64,000 bases of DNA from FEN-1219 sp964457725 (GTDB taxonomy: Bacteria; Pseudomonadota; Gammaproteobacteria; Steroidobacterales; Rariloculaceae): positions 59,784 through 123,783 of the forward strand of contig CAYWGQ010000001.1 in NCBI GenBank assembly GCA_964457725.1, read 5' to 3'. Positions 8,990-17,861 of this stretch are shown piece by piece (the stretch's first letter is position 1; each line of letters starts with the position of its first letter). Position numbers and translations under genes: made by a program. The notes below the pieces were generated by a model. That model had not been told where the DNA came from, did no database searches, and was given only the letters and a program-made list of their open reading frames with translations.

Positions 8990-9895
8990 ATGTCGCAGCG
9001 TTGCAAGAACGCCGGTTGGGCGGCCGGCCTCGTCGCCGCCGTGTGCTTCGCGGTAGCGGGCACGATCTCTGCGGACGCGCGGGCGGACGGCGCGGACGAA
9101 ACGCCCGCGGCGCTGATGTACGTACCCGCGCTCCACGTCTTTCGCCGTCACTCCGGCGAATCGGACCCGTTGTTCGAGTTCTACGGCGAGGTGCTCGGGT
9201 TCGAGAGCATGCCGTACATCGGCGCGGTCGGCCGGCTGCAGACGGGCGCATCGGAGCTGAAGCTTCAGCGCCGCCCCGAGAACCAGCCGCGGCCTGCCGG
9301 CGGACCGGCGGACGCGATCGGGCTCAGGATCGTCGGCTTGTACTTCGCAGACGAGGCCGCGCTCGCGGCGCGATTCGAGCAGCACGGGCTTCCGGCGCCG
9401 GAGTTTCGCTCGGTGCCCGGCTCGCCGACGCGCGTCGCGCTCGTGAACGATCCGGACGGCGAGGCGGTCGAGCTGATCGTCGTGCCGAACGCGTCGGCCG
9501 AGACGCTCGCGCAGATCGAGCTCGGGCTGACGGTCGCGGACGTCGAGCGCAGCCGCGCGTTCTATCGCGACTTCGTCGGTCTGGAGGAGCTCTCGCCGGT
9601 CGAGGATCCGCTGCTCGGCACGACGAAGTACCGCTTCCGCGCGGGCAGCACGCTGATCGCGCTCCGCAGCTTCGGCCGCGAGCTGCCGGCCGACACGGCG
9701 AGCGGGCTGATCCAATACGTCGTCACGGACATCGATCGCGTGGAAGCGCTCGCGAAGGAGCGCGGGGTCACGATCGACCGACCGATCAACGCCCCGGTCG
9801 GCGCGCGGCTCCGCACGCTCTGGATCAGCGATCCCGACGGCATCACCAACTACTTCACCGAAACGCCGGAAAGCCGCGGCGCCGCCGCCCGGTAG
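8990..9895 (+). CDS. Exported VOC (glyoxalase-like) protein with two domains
   Basis: 301 residues. Residues 1-33 form a Sec signal peptide (GWAAGLVAAVCFAVAGTISADARA). Two VOC domains follow, about 40-165 (ALHVFRRHSGESDPLFEFYGEVLGF) and 172-295 (LGLTVADVERSRAFYRDFVGL). VOC proteins are usually metal-dependent dioxygenases, lyases or antibiotic-binding proteins; export is uncommon. GGAGGGGG precedes the ATG. The stop codon TAG at 9893-9895 is contributed by the GTAG of a REP-type palindrome, so the repeat defines the C-terminus. Confidence 0.85.
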   Translation: MSQRCKNAGWAAGLVAAVCFAVAGTISADARADGADETPAALMYVPALHVFRRHSGESDPLFEFYGEVLGFESMPYIGAVGRLQTGASELKLQRRPENQPRPAGGPADAIGLRIVGLYFADEAALAARFEQHGLPAPEFRSVPGSPTRVALVNDPDGEAVELIVVPNASAETLAQIELGLTVADVERSRAFYRDFVGLEELSPVEDPLLGTTKYRFRAGSTLIALRSFGRELPADTASGLIQYVVTDIDRVEALAKERGVTIDRPINAPVGARLRTLWISDPDGITNYFTETPESRGAAAR

Positions 9896-9967
9896 GAGCG
9901 GCTGTCCAGCCGCGATTTGTGGCTTCGTTCGGCGTTGCGGCGGTCGCGGCTGGACAGCCGCTCCTAC
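9892..9967. repeat. REP-type palindrome pair (GTAG family), copy 1
   Basis: Two facing copies of a 24-nt unit: GTAGGA followed by the hairpin GCGGCTGTCCAGCCGC and then GA (9892-9915), and its reverse complement (9944-9967), with a 28-nt spacer. It lies between the convergent VOC and ankyrin genes and supplies the VOC stop codon. The leading GTAG resembles REP families of Pseudomonas and Stenotrophomonas mobilised by RAYT transposases. It may also act as a two-way terminator. Confidence 0.9.
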
Positions 9968-9978
9968 CGGGCGGGCGG

Positions 9979-11529
9979 TCAGTCGGCGTTCGCGACGGCG
10001 GGTTGCTCGGCGAGCAGGCGGTCGATCAGCGCGGCGGTCTCGAGGTTCTCCTCGGCGATGGCGACGTCGCGCGGCGTCATCGCGTCCTTGCTCGTGTGCG
10101 GCGTGTCGAGCGGCAAACCGAGCTCGTGCAGAAACTCGATGACCTCGTTCCACCCCTGGAACGCCGCACCGTGCGCCGCCGTGAGCCCCGCCTGGAGCGG
10201 CCGCTGATAGCCGAGGCTGAGCTCCGTCGTCCGGCCCTCGGTCGTCGCGCCCGCCGCGAGCAGCAGCTTCATCGCTTCGACCGCGTCCGCGCCGGTCTTG
10301 TAGCGGCCGATGATCGCGTACTCGCGGAACAGCCCATACCAGTGACCGACGCCGGCGGCGGCCATGAACGGCGTGATGCCGAAGACGTTCTTCGCGGAGG
10401 GATTCGCGCCGTGGTCGAGCAGCAGCTTCACGAGCTCGTTGTCGCCCGTCTTCACCGCGATGTGGAGCGGTGTCGCGCCGGTGTTCACGATCAGCACGTC
10501 GGGGCTGCCGTCCGTGAGGCCGCGGTCGCCCGGGTCGGAGCGCAGCGGCGGCTGCTGCTTCAGCCGCATGTTCACGTTCGCGCCGCGCTCGAGCAGCATC
10601 CGCGCGATGTCGAGGCCGGTGTGCTGGTCGAACGTCGGCAGGTCGCGCCGGCGGCTGTCCGGAATCTGGTGCAGCTCGACCGCCATGTACAGCGGGCTCC
10701 GGCCCCACCAGTCCCAGCGGTTCACGTCCGCGCCGGCCTCGATCAGCGCCGCGGCCGCATCGAAGTGCCGGTTGTAGAGCGCGAGCAAGAGCGGCGTCAT
10801 GCCGCGCGGATCCGAGAGCTCGATGTCGGCGCCGCCGGCGTGCAGCGCGTGAATGCACTCGATGCAGCCCTCGCGCGCGGCATACAGCAGCGGCGTGAAG
10901 CCGCCGACGTAAAGCTGCTTCAGGCGCGGCTCCGACGTCATCCAGCGCTGCCAGTCGTGCACGCGGCCGCGCGCGTCGACGTCGGCGCCGTGCTCGATCA
11001 GGAGCCGGATCATCGCCGGCTGCTTCTGCGCGGCCGCCCACATCAGCGCGGATTGACCGCCCCAGCTCTCCGTCGCGTTCACCTCCGCGCCGCGCTCGAG
11101 CAGCCGCCGCGCGGTCTCGACGCGGCCGGTCCGCGCAACGACCATCAGCGCCGTCTCGCCTTCGGCATTCGGCAGGTTCGGGTCCGCGCCCGCGTCGAGC
11201 AGCGCCGCGACGATCCGCGGATCGGCCTCGACCGCCGCAACGGACAGCGGAGTCGCCCCGTAGTCGTTGCGGGCGTTCGGGTCCGCGCCGCGCGCGAGCA
11301 GGCGCTCGGCGAGCTCGGCGTCGCCGAAGTGCGCAGCCCAGTGCAGCGCGGTCGTGCCGTCGGGTGCGCGCTCGTTCACGTCGGCGCCGGCGTCGACCAG
11401 CCGGAGCGCCTCGCCCCGCTCGCCCGACTCGACGAGCTCGGGCAGCGACGCGGCCGCGATGCCGGCCGCGAGCAGCGAGCAGGCCGCGACGGCGGCGGCG
11501 GCACGGAGCCCCGAGCGCACGGCGCGCAC
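9979..11529 (-). CDS. Exported ankyrin-repeat protein
   Basis: 516 residues from a GTG at 11529 that begins one nucleotide after the DUF1552 stop codon. A longer frame reaches 11589 but would overlap that gene. Residues 1-27 look like a Sec signal peptide (LRAAAAVAACSLLAAGIAAAS). About ten ankyrin repeats follow, e.g. DGTTALHWAAHFGDAELAERL, with an irregular insert around 160-200. Ankyrin arrays bind proteins, so it may be a periplasmic partner of the DUF1552/DUF1592 proteins encoded just upstream. No catalytic domain is visible. Confidence 0.88.
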   Translation of the reverse strand: MRAVRSGLRAAAAVAACSLLAAGIAAASLPELVESGERGEALRLVDAGADVNERAPDGTTALHWAAHFGDAELAERLLARGADPNARNDYGATPLSVAAVEADPRIVAALLDAGADPNLPNAEGETALMVVARTGRVETARRLLERGAEVNATESWGGQSALMWAAAQKQPAMIRLLIEHGADVDARGRVHDWQRWMTSEPRLKQLYVGGFTPLLYAAREGCIECIHALHAGGADIELSDPRGMTPLLLALYNRHFDAAAALIEAGADVNRWDWWGRSPLYMAVELHQIPDSRRRDLPTFDQHTGLDIARMLLERGANVNMRLKQQPPLRSDPGDRGLTDGSPDVLIVNTGATPLHIAVKTGDNELVKLLLDHGANPSAKNVFGITPFMAAAGVGHWYGLFREYAIIGRYKTGADAVEAMKLLLAAGATTEGRTTELSLGYQRPLQAGLTAAHGAAFQGWNEVIEFLHELGLPLDTPHTSKDAMTPRDVAIAEENLETAALIDRLLAEQPAVANAD

Positions 11530-11530
11530 G

Positions 11531-12856
11531 TCAGACCTCCGAGAGCTCGCCGGTGCTGTCGCCGATCGACTCCCGCGGAACGCCGGCACGCTCGAGCAAC
11601 GTCAGGATCAGATTCGCGTGCGGCGTGTCCTGCTTGTACGCGAGGTGCTGGCCGCCCTTGATGCGGCCGTAGCCGTGGCCGAACACGACGGCGGGCAGCG
11701 GATCGGCGTTGTGCAGGTTCGAGTCGGCCATGTTGCTGCCGTAGAGCAGTATCGAATGGTCGAGCAGCGAGCCGTCGCCGTCCGGGGTGTTCTTCAGCCG
11801 CTCGACGAAGCGGGCGAAGATCTCCGAGTGATACGTCTGCACGACCGCGAGCCGCGCAAGCTTGTCCGGGTTGTTCTGGTGATGCGAGAGCGGATGGAAC
11901 GCTTCCGAGATGCCGACCTGGTTGTACGTCAGCATCGACAGCTCCGCCGCCATCATCATCGAGACGACGCGCGTCAGGCCCGCCTGATACGCGAGCGCGG
12001 TCAGATCGAACATCACCTTGATGTGCTCGTCGAACGACGCCGGCACGCCGGCCGGCGCATCGGGCAGCGCCATCGTCGAGAAGTCCTGATCCGACATGAT
12101 CTGCACGCGCCGCTCGACCTCGCGGACGGAGCTCAAATACTCGTCCACGCGCGCACGATCGGCCGCGCCGAGCTGCCGGCGCACGGACGCGGCGCTGTCG
12201 TTCACGAGGTCGAGCAGGCTCGCGGTCTGCAGCAGGATCGCCTCGCGCTCCGCCGCCGTGTCGCCCTGGCCGAACAGCCGGAAGAAGAGCTTTCGCGGGT
12301 TGTGCTCCATCGGCAGCGGGTGGACGAGGCTCTTGAAGGAAATCGTCGATCCGAGGCCGCAGCCGAGATCCTTGCTGCACGAGCCGGTCGAGCCGCGCGG
12401 CTCGACGCACAGCTCGAGCGACGGCAGCGGCGTGTCCTGGCCGATCTGCTCGGCGATGATCTGGTCGGCCGACTTGCCGACTTGAGCCTTGCTCTCCGCG
12501 GCCCAGAACGGCGACGTGCAACCGAGCCAGGTGCCCGGGTTGATCGCGTGCACGCCCGCGCCCTCGGCCGCCTTGTTGCGAAGCCCGGTGACGACGGTCA
12601 TGTGCTCCCTGAACGGCTCGAACGGCGCGAGGATCTGCGGCAGGTCGAACGCGCGCCCGGCGGAGGCCGGGGTCCAGCGGTCCTCGACCGCGCCGTGCGG
12701 GAAGTAGAAGAAGCCCACCTTCGGCTTCGGCGCGGCGGCGGTCTGGGCGAGCGCGGTGCCCGCGGGAATCATCGCGTCGAGCAGCGGCAGCGATACGGCC
12801 GCTCCGAGGCCCCGAAGCACCGTCCTGCGCGGCAAGTGTTTCTTCGTGATGAACAT
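11531..12856 (-). CDS. DUF1552 domain protein, Tat-exported
   Basis: 441 residues. The N-terminus LPRRTVLRGLGAAVSLPLLDAM is a Tat signal with the RR motif, so a folded protein is exported. The rest matches DUF1552 (for example KPKVGFFYFPHGAVEDRWTP and LLYGSNMADSNLHNADPLP), a family related in fold to alkaline-phosphatase/sulfatase-like DUF1501 proteins; the function is unknown. GGAGGGGCGGG lies before the ATG. It sits between DUF1592 (119 bp upstream) and the ankyrin gene (1 bp downstream), the recurring partners of this family. Confidence 0.9.
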   Translation of the reverse strand: MFITKKHLPRRTVLRGLGAAVSLPLLDAMIPAGTALAQTAAAPKPKVGFFYFPHGAVEDRWTPASAGRAFDLPQILAPFEPFREHMTVVTGLRNKAAEGAGVHAINPGTWLGCTSPFWAAESKAQVGKSADQIIAEQIGQDTPLPSLELCVEPRGSTGSCSKDLGCGLGSTISFKSLVHPLPMEHNPRKLFFRLFGQGDTAAEREAILLQTASLLDLVNDSAASVRRQLGAADRARVDEYLSSVREVERRVQIMSDQDFSTMALPDAPAGVPASFDEHIKVMFDLTALAYQAGLTRVVSMMMAAELSMLTYNQVGISEAFHPLSHHQNNPDKLARLAVVQTYHSEIFARFVERLKNTPDGDGSLLDHSILLYGSNMADSNLHNADPLPAVVFGHGYGRIKGGQHLAYKQDTPHANLILTLLERAGVPRESIGDSTGELSEV

Positions 12857-12975
12857 GACCCGCCCCTCCTCCGATTCGCCGCGGCCGTCAGCCTCGACCG
12901 GACCCCGACGAGAATCGTCCTACCAACTGAATCATCCTACAAAATCCCTTCCCACCGCGACGTGCCGGCCTCTCA

Positions 12976-15405
12976 TTATTCGAGCGCCGCGTTCGCCGTC
13001 AGGCCCGCCGCGTCGCTCCCTGCGGCGGCCTTCATCCGGAACTGCTCGCTGCCGATCACCCCGAGCACGAGCGCCGAGAAACGGTAATCCTGCGCGGCCG
13101 CCTCCCGCACGATCCTGCGCACGGTCGGCATGTCGCGGTGATCGAGCGAGCGGCCGAGCGCGTAGGTCATCAACCGCTCGACGAAGGTCTGCGCGAACTG
13201 CTCGGGCCGGGCGAGCAACGCCTGCCGCAGCTCGACCGGGCCATCCACCTCCGTGCCGTCCGCGAGCAGGCCGGACGAGTCGATCGGCTCGCGCGCCCAG
13301 TTGTCGAACTCGCGCCAGCGGCCGACCGCGTCGAAGCCCTCGAGCGCGAAGCCGAGCGGATCGAGCACGCCGTGGCAGCCGTTGCAGTTCGGGTTCGTGC
13401 GATGCGTCTCGAGGCGCTCGCGCACGGTCTTGGCCGCCTGGCCCTCGACGTTCTCCATCAAGCCTTCGACGCCCGGCGGCGGCTCCGGCGGCACGGTGCC
13501 GACGATCTTCTCGAGCACCCACGCGCCGCGCAGCACGGGCGACGTGCGGTTCGGGTACGACGACGCGAGCAGCACCGCGCCTTTGCCGAGCAGGCCCCAG
13601 CGCTTCTCGTCCGCGAGCTCGACCCGGCGGAAGCGCTCGCCGCGGACGTCGTTGATGCCGTAATGCAGCGCGAGCGGGCCGTTCAGATACGTGTGGCTCG
13701 CGGTCAGCAGGTCGATGACGCTCCGGTCCTCGCGGAAGATGCTGTCGATGAAGAGCCGCGCTTCCTCGACGAACAAGTCGCGAATGTCGCGCGGCACGTC
13801 GCCGAAGATGAACGGATCGGGCGGCAGCGCGTCGAGCTTCTTCAACCCGAGCCATTGGTACGCGAAGTTCGACGCGAGCGTCTCGGAGCGCTCGTCGGCG
13901 AGCATGCGGCGGACCTCGCGCTCGAGCACGACCGGGTCCTGCAAGCCGCCGGACGCGGCGACCTCGAGCAGCGGCTCGTCCGGGATCGTGCTCCAGAGGA
14001 AGAAGGACAGCCGCGAGGCGAGCTCGAAGTCGTCGAGCGGATAGATGCCGCCCGGCTTCAGGTCCTCCGGCGCCGGCTCGAAGCGGTACAGGAACTTCGG
14101 ATGACCGAGCACGCCGGACAGTGCGAACTCGATGCCCTTCTCGAAGCCGCCCTCCTCCGCGCCGATCTCGTAGAGCCGAAGGAGCGTGTCGAGATCCGCG
14201 TCGTTCGCCCGCCCGCGGAACGCCTTCGCGGCGAGATGCGCGACGATCTTACGCGCGCAGCCGGCCTCCTCGCCGTCGTTCTCGGGATAGCAGACGAAGA
14301 TCCGCTCGCGGCTCGGCGTGCTGCTCACGCCGGTCGGCTCGAGCGGGCCGAAGACGTCCACCTGGCTCACGCGCAGCACCAGGTCCTGACCGGTGCCCGG
14401 CACCTGCGAGTGGAGCACGTGATCGGACTCGGCGAAGGAGCGATGCACGAACGCGACGCCGATCTTGTGCACGCCGGCCGTCGCGACGAGCGGGATGTTC
14501 TTCAGCCGCGCGTTGAACCGCTCGGCCGCCGGCGCGCGCTCCTGGTCGAGCACTCGCGCGTCCTCGCCGCCGCCGACGTCGACCTCGTACACCCTGCGGC
14601 CGTCGAGCGTCACGATCAGCCGATGCGCGAACTGATAATTGTTGTACGCGAAGCCGGTCGCGAGATCGTTGATGCTGAGCAGGTACTCGCCGTCGCTCGG
14701 GAAGTAGTGCTCGATCAGCGCGCCGCCGCGCGTCCCGAGCGGCAACCCCGGGATGTGGAACTGCTGGCGATCGGTCGCGACCCGATACGGCACGCCGATC
14801 GGCCGCGCGGCCGGGTTGCCGATCGCCCGCGCGCTGACCGTCCGCGCCGCCTCGAGGTACTGCTCGATGAACGCCGCTGACACCTGCAGCGCGCGCGCGT
14901 TGTTGTCGAAGCCGTCCGCGATGTCGTCGACCGGCAGCAGCTCGGGGTCGATCTCGACGCCGAGCAGGTCGCGAACCGCGTGCACGTACTCCTTTCTGTT
15001 CAGCCGATGCAGGTCGACGTGCCCGGGATGCGGCTCGGCGGCCTGATCGAGCGTCGCCTCGAGCCATGCGACGAGGCCGTCGACCTCGGCGGTCTGCGGC
15101 CGCGGCCCGCCGGCCGGCGGCATCGTCCGCGCGCGCAGCTGCTTGATCACGCGCTCGAAGAGCTCGGGATCGTGCGCGACCGCCTCCGGACCCATCCGGT
15201 CGAACGCGATATCGGCGGTCAGATCGATGTCGTTGTGGCAGTCGACGCAGTAGCGCTCGATCGTCGGCCAGTGGCGGTCGGCGCCGGCCACGAGCTCGCC
15301 CGGCCCGGAAGACCCGCTGCAACCGGCCACGAGGCCGCCCGCGCAGAGCGCCGCGAGCCGCCAATGCCTGGCCGCGTCACGCACCGCTGCGGAACCGTCT
15401 GTCAT
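12976..15405 (-). CDS. DUF1592/DUF1588/DUF1585 lipoprotein with two heme-c motifs
   Basis: 809 residues. The lipobox LVAG-C29 predicts an envelope-anchored lipoprotein. C53-x-x-C56-H57 (YCVDCHND) is a planctomycete-type cytochrome motif; a second, C674-x-x-C677-H678 (NCNGCHG), lies in the C-terminal DUF1585 part. Between them are DUF1587, DUF1595, DUF1592 and DUF1588-like regions, including HLNRKEYVHAVRDLLG and LSFFLWSTIPDEPLL. The function of the family is unknown; heme motifs suggest electron transfer. The start overlaps the end of the MBL gene by 29 nt. Confidence 0.9.
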   Translation of the reverse strand: MTDGSAAVRDAARHWRLAALCAGGLVAGCSGSSGPGELVAGADRHWPTIERYCVDCHNDIDLTADIAFDRMGPEAVAHDPELFERVIKQLRARTMPPAGGPRPQTAEVDGLVAWLEATLDQAAEPHPGHVDLHRLNRKEYVHAVRDLLGVEIDPELLPVDDIADGFDNNARALQVSAAFIEQYLEAARTVSARAIGNPAARPIGVPYRVATDRQQFHIPGLPLGTRGGALIEHYFPSDGEYLLSINDLATGFAYNNYQFAHRLIVTLDGRRVYEVDVGGGEDARVLDQERAPAAERFNARLKNIPLVATAGVHKIGVAFVHRSFAESDHVLHSQVPGTGQDLVLRVSQVDVFGPLEPTGVSSTPSRERIFVCYPENDGEEAGCARKIVAHLAAKAFRGRANDADLDTLLRLYEIGAEEGGFEKGIEFALSGVLGHPKFLYRFEPAPEDLKPGGIYPLDDFELASRLSFFLWSTIPDEPLLEVAASGGLQDPVVLEREVRRMLADERSETLASNFAYQWLGLKKLDALPPDPFIFGDVPRDIRDLFVEEARLFIDSIFREDRSVIDLLTASHTYLNGPLALHYGINDVRGERFRRVELADEKRWGLLGKGAVLLASSYPNRTSPVLRGAWVLEKIVGTVPPEPPPGVEGLMENVEGQAAKTVRERLETHRTNPNCNGCHGVLDPLGFALEGFDAVGRWREFDNWAREPIDSSGLLADGTEVDGPVELRQALLARPEQFAQTFVERLMTYALGRSLDHRDMPTVRRIVREAAAQDYRFSALVLGVIGSEQFRMKAAAGSDAAGLTANAALE

Positions 15406-16354
15406 GCGCGTCTCGCAAGTGGCCCCACAAGCTCTGGAAGGCGAGCGTGACGAACAGCGTCGGATCGCCCCACTCGGCGTCGTACTCCGCCGTCGGTTTG
15501 GCGGCGAGCACCTCGTCGGTGCCGTACGACTTGATGATCATCGCCTGGATGCGGTCCCAGATCGTGAGGTACATCTCGTGCTGGGCCTCGAGATCCGCCC
15601 GCGACATCACGGGCCCGTTGCCGGGCACGATCCGCGTGTTCGCGTCGGCGATCTCGAGCAACGTCTCGATCCCGTCGAGCATTCCGACGATCCACCCGCC
15701 GGTCCACCAGTCGATGATCGGCCAGCCGTCGTTCGAGACGACGCCGCCCGCGGCGAGCACGTTCTCCTCGGGGAAGAACACCCAGATGTCGCCGTCGGTA
15801 TGCGCCTTCAGCAGGTGGCCGCTCTCGACCCGACGCTCGCCGAACCGGTAGCTCGCGGACTCGTAGAAGGTGGTCGTCGGCCGTGCCGCCGGCGGCAGCG
15901 GCGGATACTTCTCGTCGGACCACCGCACCCACACCTCGGTGCCGAGCCACAGGCTCGTGTCCTCGTGCGCGATGATCTCGACGCCGCGCTCGCCGAGCGC
16001 GAGGTTGGAGCCGGTCTGCTCCGTATGCCAATGCGTGTTGAACAGCGCCCGGAACGGCTTGTCGCCGAACGCGTCGGCGACGGTCGAGAGCAGCGCTTGC
16101 GACCACGAGGCGTGTCCGCCGTCGATCATCACGACGCCTTCGTCGCTGTCCGCCGCCAGCACGGTCGCGTTGGGACCGACGACCGCGATCAGACCGTCGG
16201 CGAGGGGCACGGTCTCGAGCGAGGCGGGTTGAGCTCGCAGCAGCGGTGCATAGGGCACCACCAGTCCCGACCCGGCCAGAGCCGAGACGTTGCTCAAGAA
16301 GCGCCTGCGGGTTGTTCCGGCCGCCAATGCGCCGCCCCCCTCCAGATCCTGCAC
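15377..16354 (-). CDS. Tat-exported MBL-fold protein with altered metal site
   Basis: 325 residues from GTG (a TTG nine codons later also has a good ribosome-binding site). TTRRRFLSNVSALAG is a Tat signal. The metallo-beta-lactamase fold is recognisable (VVMIDGGHASW, FNTHWHTEQTGSN, AHTDGDIWVFFP). The usual HxHxDH reads H108-W-H110-T-E112-Q113, and the bridging Asp of the later GD motif is Gly in LAAGGVV. The first metal site may survive; the second appears lost. First gene of the overlapping run with DUF1592. Confidence 0.8.
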   Translation of the reverse strand: MQDLEGGGALAAGTTRRRFLSNVSALAGSGLVVPYAPLLRAQPASLETVPLADGLIAVVGPNATVLAADSDEGVVMIDGGHASWSQALLSTVADAFGDKPFRALFNTHWHTEQTGSNLALGERGVEIIAHEDTSLWLGTEVWVRWSDEKYPPLPPAARPTTTFYESASYRFGERRVESGHLLKAHTDGDIWVFFPEENVLAAGGVVSNDGWPIIDWWTGGWIVGMLDGIETLLEIADANTRIVPGNGPVMSRADLEAQHEMYLTIWDRIQAMIIKSYGTDEVLAAKPTAEYDAEWGDPTLFVTLAFQSLWGHLRDAHDRRFRSGA

Positions 16355-16456
16355 CCTTTGCGCCCCCTAGGAGCTTACTGCAACGGGCCGGCCGCGAGTC
16401 TCGATAACTCTTAAGGTTGCGAGGGTCGCATTCGTCGCGGTGACCGCCTGCCGCGA

Positions 16457-17584
16457 TCAGAAAACCCGCCGGTCGCGGAAGAACTGCGAGACGATCCACT
16501 TCTCGCCGCGCCGCGGCGGGCGCCCCGCATGCAGCGTCCGCTCGTCCGGCTGGCCGTCCGCGAGCGCGTTGACGAAGTACAGGCCCTCCCCGCACCGGCC
16601 TTTGACGGAGATTCCGAGCCGCGGCAGCTCGGTTTCCCCACCCTCGTAATCGTCGTTCAGATACAACAAGAACGTGACCTTCCGCTGCCCCTTCGCCGCG
16701 ATCTCCGCCGCGTAGTTCGGGGTCGCCGGGTCCACGAAGTCGTAGTGCTCGGTGATCTGCTCGCCGACGTCGTAGTGCAGCACCGTCAGCGGCTCGAGGA
16801 ACCGGAACGGCAGCCCGGCGCTCGCGCACATCCGCGCCTGGATCAGCACGCCGACCAAGTCGCTGTGCACGAGATCGAACGGCGCCCACGTGTTCGTCCG
16901 CGTCTGGCTGACGTGCTCCTCGCGCCGGAATGCGTCGTAGACGAGCGCGGGCACGAGCCGCCCGCGGGCCTTCTCGATCAGCCACCGGCACGCGGCCGGC
17001 GGCGCGAACCCGGGCATCCGGCGGACGACCGGCGATTCGCTCAGGTTCTCGCCCTCGGCCGGTCGGTGCCAACGCTCGAGGTCGATCGCGCTCGCGAGCC
17101 GCGCCCAGATCCGCGGATCCGACGGCTCGGCCTGCTCGGCCTCTGCCGCGAGCGCAGCATCGTCCGACAGCACGCGCAGCTGCCCGCGCGCGGCGGACCA
17201 GCCCCGCTCCGCCGCGAACACGATCGCGGCGAGCGCGTTGCTCCAGCTCTGCTGCACGTGCACGCCGATCGCCGCGAGCACCGCGTACTGCGCCGCGGCC
17301 TCGGCGCCGCCGAGATCCGCCGCCCTCGTCAGCAGCACGACCGCATCAGCCGGCCGGTGCGGCGCGTTCGCGCCGACGAGGAGGCGCTTGCCGAGACGCG
17401 TCAGCGCGTCGACGTCGTCTTCGCGGCATGCCGCCGCGAGCAGATCGATCGCGCGGCCGTGATCGCCGCTCGCGTCGCAACGCTCCGCTTCGGCGACCTT
17501 CGGCGAAAGGCTCGGCACGTCGCGAGCGGCGGCGTCGGACTCGGGCCGCGACTCGCCGATTCGAGCTCCGGTGATCGTCGTCAT
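16457..17584 (-). CDS. Sel1-repeat / prolyl 4-hydroxylase-type 2OG-Fe(II) oxygenase
   Basis: 375 residues from ATG at 17584 (MTTITGARIGE); upstream codons are Arg-rich and unlikely to be coding. Residues about 30-150 hold Sel1/TPR-like helical repeats (DALTRLGKRLLVGANAPHRPADAV). The C-terminal half is a P4Hc domain with complete iron and 2-oxoglutarate ligands: H280 and D282 in EHYDF, H352 in TLHAG, K362 in GEKWIVSQFF. It probably hydroxylates a protein or peptide held by the repeats. Divergent from the TonB receptor. Confidence 0.87.
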   Translation of the reverse strand: MTTITGARIGESRPESDAAARDVPSLSPKVAEAERCDASGDHGRAIDLLAAACREDDVDALTRLGKRLLVGANAPHRPADAVVLLTRAADLGGAEAAAQYAVLAAIGVHVQQSWSNALAAIVFAAERGWSAARGQLRVLSDDAALAAEAEQAEPSDPRIWARLASAIDLERWHRPAEGENLSESPVVRRMPGFAPPAACRWLIEKARGRLVPALVYDAFRREEHVSQTRTNTWAPFDLVHSDLVGVLIQARMCASAGLPFRFLEPLTVLHYDVGEQITEHYDFVDPATPNYAAEIAAKGQRKVTFLLYLNDDYEGGETELPRLGISVKGRCGEGLYFVNALADGQPDERTLHAGRPPRRGEKWIVSQFFRDRRVF

Positions 17585-17861
17585 TGTCGTCGTACCGTTG
17601 CCCGACGAAGGTCTACGAGGCCGCCGATGCTCGCGCGCATCGCGCGAAACGCGGCCCCCAAGCATCGCGCGGGCCGTTCGCGGCATCATCGCAACAAGCG
17701 GATTTTTGCTTGCCCGGCGGGCGACCTTGAGCTTAGACTGCCGGGGAACGCCTGACAATCACGCCAAAATACGCTGTCAGCGCTCGCGCCGGCGACCGAT
17801 CGCCGATGAGGGGGAGATCCGGTCGCGGTTTTCAATCATCGCGGTCTCGGGAGGGGGGACA

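Noticed and set aside
9892..9967. Repeat pairs as a CRISPR-like array
   Set aside because: Units are inverted and dispersed, with no regular spacer series and no cas genes.
8768..11661. Long frames over the VOC and ankyrin genes on both strands
   Set aside because: They are shadows. The real genes have signal peptides, domains and ribosome-binding sites.
17584..17758. 58-residue N-terminal extension of the prolyl hydroxylase
   Set aside because: Arg/Ala-rich, no ribosome-binding site, and it would occupy the divergent promoter region.
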